Below, piece after piece: positions 1 through 7,878 of a stretch of 64,000 nt of DNA; position 1 is the stretch's first letter; each line of letters starts with the position of its first letter. Source of the DNA: Nitrospirae bacterium GWB2_47_37 (GTDB lineage: Bacteria; Nitrospirota; Thermodesulfovibrionia; Thermodesulfovibrionales; Dissulfurispiraceae); the NCBI GenBank assembly GCA_001803635.1, contig MHDU01000038.1, forward strand, positions 1 through 64,000, written 5' to 3'. The notes beneath the pieces are model-generated. The model was not told where the DNA came from. It searched no databases and saw nothing but the letters and a program-made list of their open reading frames with translations. A program made the position numbers and the translations under genes.

Positions 1-761
1 AACAGGCGCAGTTGACTTTCGGCATATATCCATACGATAACCCGTCAAAGATCTATCAGGACTTTGAGCCTTTATTGAGGCATCTATCGCGGGAAACGGG
101 AATAAAAGTAAAACTGATTGTGGCTCCTAACTATATCTCCAGTGTCAGAAATATCGGTGAAGGCAAAGCGGACATCGCGTTCATGGGGCCTTCGCCTTAT
201 ATAAGGGCGCAAGACAAGTTCGGAGGGGTAGAGCTTCTGGCAAGGCTTATAATGCGGGATAACAGGATAGACAGCATGGTGATTATAGCGCATAAAGACA
301 GCGGCATTAAGTCGCTTAGAGATATGAAAGGAGGAACATTCGCTTTCGGCGATCCTCAGTCATACGGAAGTCATTTTTATCCGCGTTATCTTTTAAGCAG
401 AGCCGGAGTTAAACTTAAGGATTTGAAATATTACGATTATCTCGGCAGCCACTCAAGAGTTATACTTGCGGTAGCTCACCGTGATTTCGATGCGGGCGGG
501 GTCAGGGAGGACATTTATGAAAAGTATAAAGGGCGTCCCATAAGGGTCATCGCGGGTCCCTTTCCTATTCCCCCTCATGTAATCGTATGCAGAAAAGAAT
601 TACCTGCTGAACTTAAGACAAAACTGAAAAAGGTCCTTTTAAAGGTTAAGGATAAAGCGGTACTGACCGGCATAGACCCTGAATTCATCGGATTTTCTCC
701 TGCAAAAGACGCGGATTTTTTACGGGCCCGGGAAACGGTTAATTTTATAGAAGGCATATGA
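1..761 (+). CDS. PhnD/TtrS-type periplasmic substrate-binding protein (5' end missing)
   Basis: The reading frame is open from the first base, and the first visible residues (QAQ then LTFGIYPYDNP) look like the end of a signal peptide followed by the mature start of a PhnD-family binding protein, so the true start lies before the window. Family features are the GIYPY start, a GKADIAFMGPSPYIRA segment and a GGTFAFGDPQSYGSHFYPRYLL segment that line the ligand cleft in this family. The stop overlaps the start of the kinase at 758, so the two are translationally coupled. No permease or ATPase gene is visible, which suggests a sensing partner rather than a transporter. PhnD-like domains form the sensory part of TtrS/ThsS tetrathionate and thiosulfate kinases; a sulfur oxyanion ligand is therefore my inference. 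Confidence 0.85.
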   Translation, partial: QAQLTFGIYPYDNPSKIYQDFEPLLRHLSRETGIKVKLIVAPNYISSVRNIGEGKADIAFMGPSPYIRAQDKFGGVELLARLIMRDNRIDSMVIIAHKDSGIKSLRDMKGGTFAFGDPQSYGSHFYPRYLLSRAGVKLKDLKYYDYLGSHSRVILAVAHRDFDAGGVREDIYEKYKGRPIRVIAGPFPIPPHVIVCRKELPAELKTKLKKVLLKVKDKAVLTGIDPEFIGFSPAKDADFLRARETVNFIEGI

Positions 762-2482
762 GCATAAAAAGGGATTTCTATAAAAGACTCAGTTTTATTG
801 TGATGATCTCAGCGGTGATTATCAGCGCGGTCGCTATTGTCGCAGAGCGCAATATAGTCCTCGACGATATGAAAGATAAAGGAGACTCGATAGCGAGAAT
901 GCTTTCTGCGGTCGCCAGAGACTCTATGCTTACCCATGATTATGTAACTATGGAAAGGTACGTCATGGAAGCGGTCAACGACAAAAATATAGAGTCGCTG
1001 AGAATTATCCGCAGCGACGGTGAGATTCTTGCGGAGGCCGCGACAAAAAGACGGGCAACGGCGGAAAATTACCGGCTGCAATATCCCATAGCGATGGGAG
1101 AGTCCAGTCTCGGCACGATAGACATAAGCTTCTCGATGGAGAGGGTTAATTCCATATCGAAGAGGATAATAATATCCGCCGTTATATTCATAGCGTTTGT
1201 ACACGGCTTTGCGCTCATTGTTAACAATATTATCATCAACAAACTGATAATCATTCCTGTCAGATCGCTCATGCAGGCGACAAAATCCTTGAGGGACGGC
1301 AGTCTGAGAAACCGTATAGAGATCCGCTCTGAAAATGAGTTCGGGGAACTGGCGTCTGCTTTTAATGATATGGCGGCTACGCTTGAGAGCAATTTTGAAG
1401 AAATTAAAGCGAAACAGAAAGAGATATTTACGGAAAAAGGCAAGTTCGAGGCCATTGTAAAAAGCCTTGCCGACGGGCTTTTCGTTACAAACAGCGATGG
1501 CTTGATCGTTTCGTTTAACCGTGCCGCGGAGATGATAACAGGATACGGCGAGAAGGAGACGATAGGCCTGCACTGCGAAGATGTATTCAAAACAAGGCTT
1601 TGCGAAGACGCTTGCGCATTGCATAATGAAGACAAAACGATAAGCGCTAAAGAGAGCGAAATTATTACAAAAGGCGGAAAGAGACGCGTTGTCTCCGTGA
1701 GTTCGGCAATAATCAGGGACAGGGACGGCAGGGTTCTCGGCGGGGTGCAGACATTCAGGGATATAACGGAGGAAAAACACCGGCAGGCGATGCTGTGTCA
1801 GGCTGAAAAACTCGCCGCAATAGGCCATCTTTCGGCAGGTCTTGCCCACGAGATTAATAATCCCATAGGCAATGTTGTCGGATATGCGAAACTCCTGCTA
1901 AGGGACGCCTCTCTTAATGAGAAACAAAGGGAAAGGCTCGACATAATATCCGAGCAGGCTGAGAAGGCCGGGGGGATTGTTCAGGGGCTTTTAAATTATT
2001 CAAGACGGCAGGAATCGAAAATGGAAAGGACTTTCATAAACGGCGCGGTAGAGAGCGTCGTTAAAGTTGTTTCACTGCAGGCTGAAAAAAGCAATATAAA
2101 GATCGGCGTCGATCTGAAAGATGTCCCGGCTGTAAAGGCCGATCAGAGACAGATGGAGCAGGTCTTGTTTAATATTATCCTTAACGCCGTTCAGGCTATA
2201 GGCTCGGACGGTTCCGTCCTGATCCGGACAGATGAAACGGATGACGGTTTTGTGGAAGTTCGGATAGAGGACACGGGTCCGGGGATTCCGGAGGAACATA
2301 TTCACAAAATATTCGACCCGTTTTTTACGACAAAACCGGTTAATAAAGGAACCGGATTAGGACTGTCCGTATGTATGGGTATAATCAGGGAGCATAAAGG
2401 GTTTATAGAGGTGGAGAGCGAGTACGGGAAAGGGTCCGCGTTTATTATAAAACTGCCTGTAATGGAGGATGAAAATGCTTGA
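758..2482 (+). CDS. Membrane sensor histidine kinase, HAMP-PAS-HisKA-HATPase
   Basis: 574 aa. A transmembrane helix (about 12-29), a periplasmic stretch of about 105 residues and a second helix (about 137-158) are followed by HAMP (about 160-215), PAS (about 228-340), HisKA with the phospho-acceptor His364 in AHEINNP, and a HATPase domain with DTGPGIPE and GTGLGL boxes. The PAS domain carries three cysteines (C273, C282, C286), which could bind a metal or react with sulfur or redox signals; that is inference. The ATG overlaps the stop of the binding-protein gene and the 3' end overlaps the response regulator, so the three genes form one unit. It probably phosphorylates the regulator encoded next and reads ligand binding by the upstream periplasmic protein. 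Confidence 0.93.
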   Translation: MSIKRDFYKRLSFIVMISAVIISAVAIVAERNIVLDDMKDKGDSIARMLSAVARDSMLTHDYVTMERYVMEAVNDKNIESLRIIRSDGEILAEAATKRRATAENYRLQYPIAMGESSLGTIDISFSMERVNSISKRIIISAVIFIAFVHGFALIVNNIIINKLIIIPVRSLMQATKSLRDGSLRNRIEIRSENEFGELASAFNDMAATLESNFEEIKAKQKEIFTEKGKFEAIVKSLADGLFVTNSDGLIVSFNRAAEMITGYGEKETIGLHCEDVFKTRLCEDACALHNEDKTISAKESEIITKGGKRRVVSVSSAIIRDRDGRVLGGVQTFRDITEEKHRQAMLCQAEKLAAIGHLSAGLAHEINNPIGNVVGYAKLLLRDASLNEKQRERLDIISEQAEKAGGIVQGLLNYSRRQESKMERTFINGAVESVVKVVSLQAEKSNIKIGVDLKDVPAVKADQRQMEQVLFNIILNAVQAIGSDGSVLIRTDETDDGFVEVRIEDTGPGIPEEHIHKIFDPFFTTKPVNKGTGLGLSVCMGIIREHKGFIEVESEYGKGSAFIIKLPVMEDENA

Positions 2483-3812
2483 GATTCTCGTTATAGACGA
2501 TGACATGCGCATGAGGCAGCTTATAGAAGAGATACTCACAGAGGAAGGGCATAGCGTTACGGCTATCGGGGACAGCCGCGAGGCGATGCTTATGCTTAAG
2601 GAAAGGCATTACGACCTCGTTGTCACGGACCTGAAAATGCCTTACGCGGACGGCATGGAAATACTCGCCTACGCAAAAAAAATAAATCCGGAATGTCTTG
2701 TGATAATGATCACGGCTCACGGCACAATCGAGTCGGCTATCGAGGCGATAAAGAAAGGGGCATATGATTATATCCAGAAACCTTTTGGCCCGGACCAGCT
2801 GCTTGTCCTTGTACAGAGGGCGGAGGGGCATATAAAGCTGATCCATGAAAACAAGAGGCTCTCCGAAGAGGTCAGAAGTTTTACGGAGACCGGTTTTATC
2901 GGCACAAGCAGAAGCATTGAAAAGATAAAAGACCTGATAGAAAAGGCCGCCCCGCTTGACACGACAATATTGATTCAGGGCGAGACGGGAACCGGCAAAG
3001 AGCTTGTTGCGCGTCTTATTCATAAGAAAAGCACGAGGTTTCAAAATACATTTCTTCCGGTCAACTGCGGCGCGTTGTCGGAGGGTATTCTCGAGTCCGA
3101 GCTTTTCGGGCATGAAAAAGGGGCATTCACCGGCGCAATGAGCCGGAGAAAAGGGCTTTTTGAAACGGCAAACGGAGGCACGGTATTTTTAGACGAAATA
3201 AACAACACATCGCCTTCGATGCAGGTAAAGCTGCTGAGGGTCTTGCAGGAAAATACAATCATGAGGGTGGGCTCGTCGATGCCCGTGCCGGTAGATGTGA
3301 GGATTGTCGCGGCATCGAACACAAATCTCGCGGAAGATGCGGCGGCAGGCCGATTCAGAAAGGATCTCTTTTACAGGCTCAATGTCGTTGCCGTAGACAT
3401 ATCTCCTTTGCGGGAGAGAAGGGAAGACATACCGCTTCTTGCTCATCATTTCCTTAATAAGTACGGGAAAAAGTTTAATAAAGAGATAAGCCGGTTCAGC
3501 CCGCATGCCATGGAGATTTTATCCGTTTATGCATGGCCGGGTAATGTGAGAGAGCTTGAGAATGTAATGGAGAGAACGGTTATCATGGAAACTTCTTCGG
3601 AAATAACCCCGCAATCGCTTCCGTCCGAAATCAGGGGTGAACCCCCCGATCCTCTTTCTTGTATCGGCCTTATGACGCTTGATGATATGGAGAAGTTTCT
3701 GATACAGCGGACTCTTCGAGAGCTTGAAGGGCAGAAGAATAAGGCGGCGGAAGCGCTCGGGATAGATGTATCTACGCTCTGGAGAAAGATAAAGAAATAT
3801 AATATCGAGTAA
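2475..3812 (+). CDS. NtrC-family sigma-54-dependent response regulator
   Basis: 445 aa from the ATG at 2475. That start is preferred over the ATG at 2469 because the GGAGG at 2464-2468 is then spaced 6 nt away. The receiver domain has acidic residues 8-10 and phospho-acceptor Asp52 in TDLKMP. The AAA+ domain has Walker A GETGTGKE (169-176), the sigma-54 contact loop GAFTGA (216-221) and Walker B VFLDEI. The C-terminal Fis-type helix-turn-helix ends ALGIDVSTLWRKIKKY. It overlaps the kinase gene by 8 bp. The paired palindromes and -24/-12 promoter immediately downstream (3819-3921) suggest it activates the UGA-containing rhodanese gene that follows. Confidence 0.95.
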   Translation: MLEILVIDDDMRMRQLIEEILTEEGHSVTAIGDSREAMLMLKERHYDLVVTDLKMPYADGMEILAYAKKINPECLVIMITAHGTIESAIEAIKKGAYDYIQKPFGPDQLLVLVQRAEGHIKLIHENKRLSEEVRSFTETGFIGTSRSIEKIKDLIEKAAPLDTTILIQGETGTGKELVARLIHKKSTRFQNTFLPVNCGALSEGILESELFGHEKGAFTGAMSRRKGLFETANGGTVFLDEINNTSPSMQVKLLRVLQENTIMRVGSSMPVPVDVRIVAASNTNLAEDAAAGRFRKDLFYRLNVVAVDISPLRERREDIPLLAHHFLNKYGKKFNKEISRFSPHAMEILSVYAWPGNVRELENVMERTVIMETSSEITPQSLPSEIRGEPPDPLSCIGLMTLDDMEKFLIQRTLRELEGQKNKAAEALGIDVSTLWRKIKKYNIE

Positions 3813-3818
3813 AAATAT

Positions 3819-3849
3819 TTGCATTTTGCAAGGGCATTGTAAAATGCAA
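3819..3849 (+). promoter_or_regulatory. Tandem palindromes, likely activator binding sites (UAS)
   Basis: Two 13-bp palindromes lie here: TTGCATTTTGCAA at 3819-3831 (perfect, arms TTGCA/TGCAA) and TTGTAAAATGCAA at 3837-3849 (one mismatch). Their centres are 18 bp apart and the second centre is about 64 bp upstream of the -24 element. That geometry fits upstream activating sequences for the activator encoded just before them. The binding assignment is inference. Confidence 0.6.
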
Positions 3850-3905
3850 AGCCTGCCGTATCGTTTGATCGATCCATAATCCTTAAAATTCAAAGCATTT
3901 TTTCC

Positions 3906-3921
3906 CGGCACAGTATTTGTA
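3906..3921 (+). promoter_or_regulatory. Sigma-54 (-24/-12) promoter
   Basis: CGGCACA-N4-TTGTA matches the sigma-54 consensus TGGCACG-N4-TTGCW with exact spacing: the -24 element is 3906-3912 and the -12 element 3917-3921. It is 36 bp upstream of the start at 3957, and AAGGAGG (3943-3949) lies between them. The preceding activator gene supports the call. Confidence 0.65.
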
Positions 3922-3956
3922 TTGAATAATGAAAAAAGATCTAAGGAGGTTTGTAT

Positions 3957-5327
3957 ATGAAGAAGGTTTTAAACATTATCGCCTCGCTGATTGCCGTTGC
4001 CGCCCTGACTGTTACAGCAGGAAACGCACAGGCAGCAGACGGCAAAAACACAATTCAGCCTTTATGTGCTCAATGCCATAAGGCGGAAAACAATGTGATC
4101 ATAGGCACTGTTGTGCCCGGCTCGCAAATGAACGGGAGTTCATTTAAAGTACAAACAGGCGGAACGGTCTGGGATGTCAGCTATGACAAAAGCACAAAGA
4201 TGAAAAAAATGAGGACGGCTAAAGAGTTTCCTAACGATGAAGGGGTAAAGATCAAGATAGCTTCGGTTAAAGGGAATCAGGCTTACGCGGAGGAAATGAG
4301 CTATAAACCGTCTTATAAATTTAAAAATCCCGACGATATAATTTCGGTAGGAGAGGTGGCGGAACTTCTCAAAAACAAGCCTACTAAAGACGGCGACTGG
4401 GTGTTATTCGACTCCAGAGGTTATGACAACTATATAGAAGGGCATTTACCGGGAGCCGTTTTGCTGCCTTATTACGAAATGGCTGCTTATATGGACAGCC
4501 TGCCGAAAGATAAAAATACATTAATTGTGTCCTATTGCCGGGGTGGAACATGAGGCATGAGCCCTCACTTTACCCGTGTGGTAACGGAGTTGATGGGTTA
4601 TAAAAACGCTAAGTATATGCTTGCCGGTCATAAAGTATGGGAAGAAGCGATGTATCCATGGTACACCGAGCCCGAATTCGTAAAAATGGCGATTGACGAA
4701 GATATACCGCATATTTTAGTTGATTTGAGGAGCGAAGAAAAAGCTAAGAGAGAACAGATACCCGGCGCCTTCAATTACGCATCAAATCAGATTAAAGAGT
4801 TATACCAAAATCTGCCTAATGATAAAAAGAAGACGAGAGTTATTCTTTACTCCGATAACAATGAAGAAGCCGTTAAGGCGTATTCGGCTCTCAAGGCGAA
4901 TATGTATGAGATGGTATCGATTTTAAACGGCGGCATAGATGCATGGAAGGCAAAAGATTATCCGGTCGAAAGCAATAAGATCAGAAAAGAAATGCCTAAC
5001 GCCCTTCCGGCCAAACTGCTGCCGGGAGCGATAAGCACGGCAGAATTCAAAAAGCTGGCTCTTAATATTCCTCCGGATACCGTTATTTTTGATGTCAGGA
5101 GCCCGGACGAATATCTTAGCGGCGCGGTTCCGGGAGCCCTGACGGTTCCTATTGCGACAATAATTGCGGGACGATGGAATGAAATACCGCAGGATAAAAA
5201 AGTGGTCATACACTGCGCCGCAGGCAACCGTGCGCTGCAGGTATGGCGCTTCATGAAAAATAAGGGATATAACAATATCGTATGGGTCGACGGGAAACCG
5301 CCTAAGGAAGTTTTAACGCAAAAATAA
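3957..5327 (+). CDS. Exported haem c/triple-rhodanese protein, candidate selenoprotein (in-frame UGA at 4551-4553)
   Basis: Read through the UGA this is 456 aa. A signal peptide (about 1-28) is followed by one c-type haem motif CAQCH (37-41), a linker domain, and three rhodanese domains (about 130-235, 240-340, 355-456). UGA is codon 199. It lies five residues after Cys194 in the first rhodanese, giving C-R-G-G-T-U-G-M-S. Many rhodaneses of this subtype have C-x-G-x-x-C-x-x-S here, so UGA falls where homologues carry a second cysteine. The frame continues with clean rhodanese sequence and the ATG after the UGA lacks a ribosome-binding site. Domain two has Tyr-Ser-Asp instead of the catalytic Cys and is probably inactive. 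Domain three keeps CAAGNR with Cys420. The start at 3957 is set by AAGGAGG. A nonsense mutation or sequencing error is the alternative. Confidence 0.75.
4565..4589 (+). promoter_or_regulatory. Candidate bacterial SECIS hairpin just after the UGA
   Basis: Arms TTACC (4570-4574) and GGTAA (4580-4584) close a five-base loop CGTGT. An outer CTC (4564-4566)/GAG (4587-4589) helix sits beyond a small internal loop. The loop G-U starts 23 nt after the UGA, inside the range usually quoted for bacterial SECIS elements. The stem is short, so this supports the selenocysteine reading but does not prove it. Confidence 0.45.
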
Positions 5328-5359
5328 CGAATCAAAACAGTGGCGATGTGATTTAAAAA

Positions 5360-5381
5360 GGGGAGGAAAATTTTTCTCCCC
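5360..5381 (+). other. Intercistronic hairpin
   Basis: GGGGAGGAAAA (5360-5370) can pair with TTTTTCTCCCC (5371-5381), with one G-T pair. It sits between two rhodanese genes. There is no T-run after it, so it may stabilise or attenuate the transcript rather than terminate it. Confidence 0.4.
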
Positions 5382-5419
5382 CCCTTATCCGATCCTAAAA
5401 AACAAAGGAGGATGTAACA

Positions 5420-6349
5420 ATGGTTTTAAAAATATTGTTTTTAGTTATAGCATCGTTTATGGTGTGGGCATCCGCTGCCGGAGCCATCGAGGTTGTCGAA
5501 GCCGAATGGCTCAAAAATAACCTTGAAAACAAAAATATTATAATCGTAGAGGTGCCTGAAAAGGCGGAACCTATCGCAGGCGAACACAAAGCGGGCGTAA
5601 TGCACATTCCCGGCACCGTTGTGGCCAACAGGTATCTCGACCTCGGCAACACATCAGTCGTGCCGCCTACTCTCTATCCTTCAAAAGAGCAGTTCGAAAG
5701 GCTTATGTCGAGGCTCGGCATAGATGAAGACACGACGGTCGTTGCCTACGACGACAAATTCGGCCTCTTCGCGAGCAGGCTGCTTGTAATAATGGAATAC
5801 TACGGGCATGATACGAATAAGTTAAAGCTTCTAAACGGGGGGATTGTCAATTGGAAAAAACTCGGCTATCCGCTCTTTGACGGGCATCGCGAGGTCAAGC
5901 GCACAAGCTATAAGGTGGAAAAAGCAAATCCGATACTCCTTACATGGAGCGATATTTACAGGGATGTAGTGCGCGGCGGAAGGCATGATGTAGTATTGGT
6001 TGATGTGAGGCCTGCCGATGAGTATAGCGCAAAGAAGATACGCTCGATAAGAGGCGGTCATATACCCAAGGCAATAAATGTTACGGGAACGGATGCAAAC
6101 GATAAACAGACGCATATGTTTAAGTCTGTAGATGAGATTAAGAAGATGTTTGAGGCAAAGGGTATAAAAGGCGATAAGGCTATATACGAGTATTGCCACA
6201 GCGGCGACCGCTCTGCGCATGCCTATATAATCCTGAAATACATTATCGGATATAAAGATGTAAAGGTGTATGACGGTTCATGGATTGAATGGTCGACAAT
6301 TCTTTCCCTGCCCGCTGAAGGTCAGGTCTGGTATATAGAGCAGAAATAA
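5420..6349 (+). CDS. Exported tandem-rhodanese thiosulfate sulfurtransferase
   Basis: 309 aa with a signal peptide (about 1-22, cleavage near AGA-IE) and two rhodanese domains, SseA/TST-like. The first domain (about 25-150) has Tyr-Asp-Asp where the catalytic cysteine would be and is the usual non-catalytic half. The second (about 175-300) has the active loop CHSGDRS with Cys259. The predicted role is transfer of sulfane sulfur in the periplasm. GGAGG precedes the ATG. It follows the UGA-containing rhodanese by 92 bp in the same direction and is probably co-transcribed from the sigma-54 promoter at 3906. Physiological donor and acceptor are unknown. Confidence 0.92.
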   Translation: MVLKILFLVIASFMVWASAAGAIEVVEAEWLKNNLENKNIIIVEVPEKAEPIAGEHKAGVMHIPGTVVANRYLDLGNTSVVPPTLYPSKEQFERLMSRLGIDEDTTVVAYDDKFGLFASRLLVIMEYYGHDTNKLKLLNGGIVNWKKLGYPLFDGHREVKRTSYKVEKANPILLTWSDIYRDVVRGGRHDVVLVDVRPADEYSAKKIRSIRGGHIPKAINVTGTDANDKQTHMFKSVDEIKKMFEAKGIKGDKAIYEYCHSGDRSAHAYIILKYIIGYKDVKVYDGSWIEWSTILSLPAEGQVWYIEQK

Positions 6350-6370
6350 GGATTATGCTTTTACGTTTCA

Positions 6371-6403
6371 TTACGGCAGTGTCGGCTCTCGGCACTGCCG
6401 TAA
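6371..6403 (+). terminator. Perfect 11-bp stem-loop after the rhodanese gene
   Basis: TTACGGCAGTG (6371-6381) is followed by an 11-nt loop and the exact complement CACTGCCGTAA (6393-6403). It lies 22 bp after the rhodanese stop and 70 bp before the permease gene. There is no T-run, so it is a stable transcript end or pause site rather than a textbook terminator. Confidence 0.5.
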
Positions 6404-6472
6404 TATGCTGCCTTCCCCTGTAAGTTTATATAAGTGATGGTTTTATTGTAAAATACAAAAGGGGAAGATAAG

Positions 6473-7600
6473 ATGCTTGATGGCCTTTCTCAAATTTTTT
6501 TCCTTAACCTTGCGTTGGGCGCAATCTTGGGCTTTGTATTCCACAGGTCAGACCTTTGCATGGCAGGGATGTTCAGGGATATCTTTCTGCTCAAACGCAC
6601 GTTCTTATTAAGGATTCTTTTTTTGCAGGTAGTTGTTACGATGGTATTCTTTTTTATCGCAAAGAAGTTAGGACTTATCGGCCTGTATCCCCCTCCGAAC
6701 CTCGGTTTAGCATCATTAGGAACCATTATGGGAGGCATAGTATTCGGAGCCGGTATGGTATTGGCAGGCGGCTGCGTAATGGGGACTCTCTACAAAATGG
6801 GGTCGGGAAGTATTATCAGCATTATCGCCTTTGCCGGTCTCATAATAGGGAGCGCGATTTTTGCGGAGTTTTATCCCGCATGGTTACAGATCACCAAAAA
6901 GACCGCCGTATCGGAGGCCGTGCTTTTATCCCAGCTTGCCGATGAGAATCTTCTCACAATACCCGTTTTGATTTTTTCATCGATCATTATTCTCAGATGG
7001 ATAAACCTCAAAAAACTATCTCAAAAGGCTTATGCGGAGGGGTATATCGATCCTTGGAAAGTCGCTATTATAATTGCCGTTTTGAATCTTATCATATATC
7101 TAAGCTCCGACATGCCGATGGCTGTCAGCACCGGATACGCAAAGATCGCCGCATATATCGAAAAGGCGCTGATTCCTGAGCATTTTGACACGGTAGCCTT
7201 TTTTGGAAAAGAATCATACTCGGTTCTGCATCCGGTCAGCAAGGCCGCAATTGTCGGCGGTCCTATGGCCGTGTTTGACCACATGTTCGCCACCGAAATT
7301 TCACTTATCATCGGGGTTGTCCTCGGCTCTTTTATATCGGCAATCATGCTGGGGGAGTTTAAACTGACCCTAAGCACGTTCCCTCCCCCAAAACAGAATG
7401 TTTCCGCCTTAATGGGTGGCATGCTACTTGCTTTAGGTTCAAGGATGGCAGGGGGGTGTAATGTAAAGTTCCTTATGAGCGGTCTTCCCCTGCTTTCCAT
7501 TCAGGCGTTCCTGTTCGTTTTCGGGATGCTTCCGGGCGCATGGATAGGAACTTATTTGTTCAAGAAATTTGTTATAAGCTATGACAGGGAGGGGCAGTGA
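6473..7600 (+). CDS. YeeE/YedE-family sulfur-compound (thiosulfate-type) permease
   Basis: 375 aa, very hydrophobic, with about nine to ten membrane segments arranged as two YeeE repeats. Three family cysteines are visible: Cys29 in HRSDLCMAGMFRD, Cys101 in GGCVMG and Cys329 in GGCNVKF. In the structurally studied thiosulfate transporter YeeE (TsuA), three cysteines at similar places pass thiosulfate by S-H-S hydrogen bonds. The predicted job is import of thiosulfate or another sulfane-sulfur compound. The next gene is a TusA-like protein starting inside its stop codon (TGATG), a pairing typical of YeeE/TusA. GGGGAAG precedes the ATG. Confidence 0.9.
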   Translation: MLDGLSQIFFLNLALGAILGFVFHRSDLCMAGMFRDIFLLKRTFLLRILFLQVVVTMVFFFIAKKLGLIGLYPPPNLGLASLGTIMGGIVFGAGMVLAGGCVMGTLYKMGSGSIISIIAFAGLIIGSAIFAEFYPAWLQITKKTAVSEAVLLSQLADENLLTIPVLIFSSIIILRWINLKKLSQKAYAEGYIDPWKVAIIIAVLNLIIYLSSDMPMAVSTGYAKIAAYIEKALIPEHFDTVAFFGKESYSVLHPVSKAAIVGGPMAVFDHMFATEISLIIGVVLGSFISAIMLGEFKLTLSTFPPPKQNVSALMGGMLLALGSRMAGGCNVKFLMSGLPLLSIQAFLFVFGMLPGAWIGTYLFKKFVISYDREGQ

Positions 7601-7878
7601 TGACGGATAAAATAGAGATCAATCTCGATACAATTAACCTGGATATTCGCGGGCAGATATGTCCAGCCTGCCTGCTCATTTCTTTAAAGGAAATAAACAA
7701 ACACAAGGAGACTTTAAGGTGCAGGGGTGCTAACCTCGTTGTAAAGACAGACCACAGGGATGCCACACGGACTATCCCCGATGCGGCTACCGCAATGGGA
7801 TATACGGTTTCTGTAGAAAAGAAAAAGGGATATTATGAGATTACGGTAGGACTGGAACATGAAGGCCGGCAGGCATAA
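7600..7878 (+). CDS. TusA-family sulfur carrier with CPAC in place of CPxP
   Basis: 92 aa. The fold signature is TusA/SirA: LDIRGQICPACLLISLKEIN at the N-terminus and a conserved D-H-x-D-A strand. The sulfur-carrying cysteine is Cys21. The otherwise near-invariant second proline of CPxP is replaced by Cys24, giving Cys-Pro-Ala-Cys, a thioredoxin-like spacing that could allow a disulfide or persulfide exchange (inference). The ATG at 7600 overlaps the permease stop and GGGAGGGG lies just upstream; the in-frame GTG at 7597 is less likely. It overlaps the next kinase gene by 20 bp. It probably accepts sulfur from the permease next to it. Confidence 0.88.
   Translation: MTDKIEINLDTINLDIRGQICPACLLISLKEINKHKETLRCRGANLVVKTDHRDATRTIPDAATAMGYTVSVEKKKGYYEITVGLEHEGRQA

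Noticed and set aside
809-1849. Long open frame (346 codons) on the - strand
   Set aside because: It lies entirely antisense to the sensor kinase, whose domains are unmistakable; its composition is that of a shadow frame.
4551-4553. UGA as evidence of a pseudogene
   Set aside because: The frame continues without change, both sides are well-formed rhodanese sequence and the codon aligns with a cysteine of the family. It is kept as a candidate selenocysteine, though a point mutation is not excluded.
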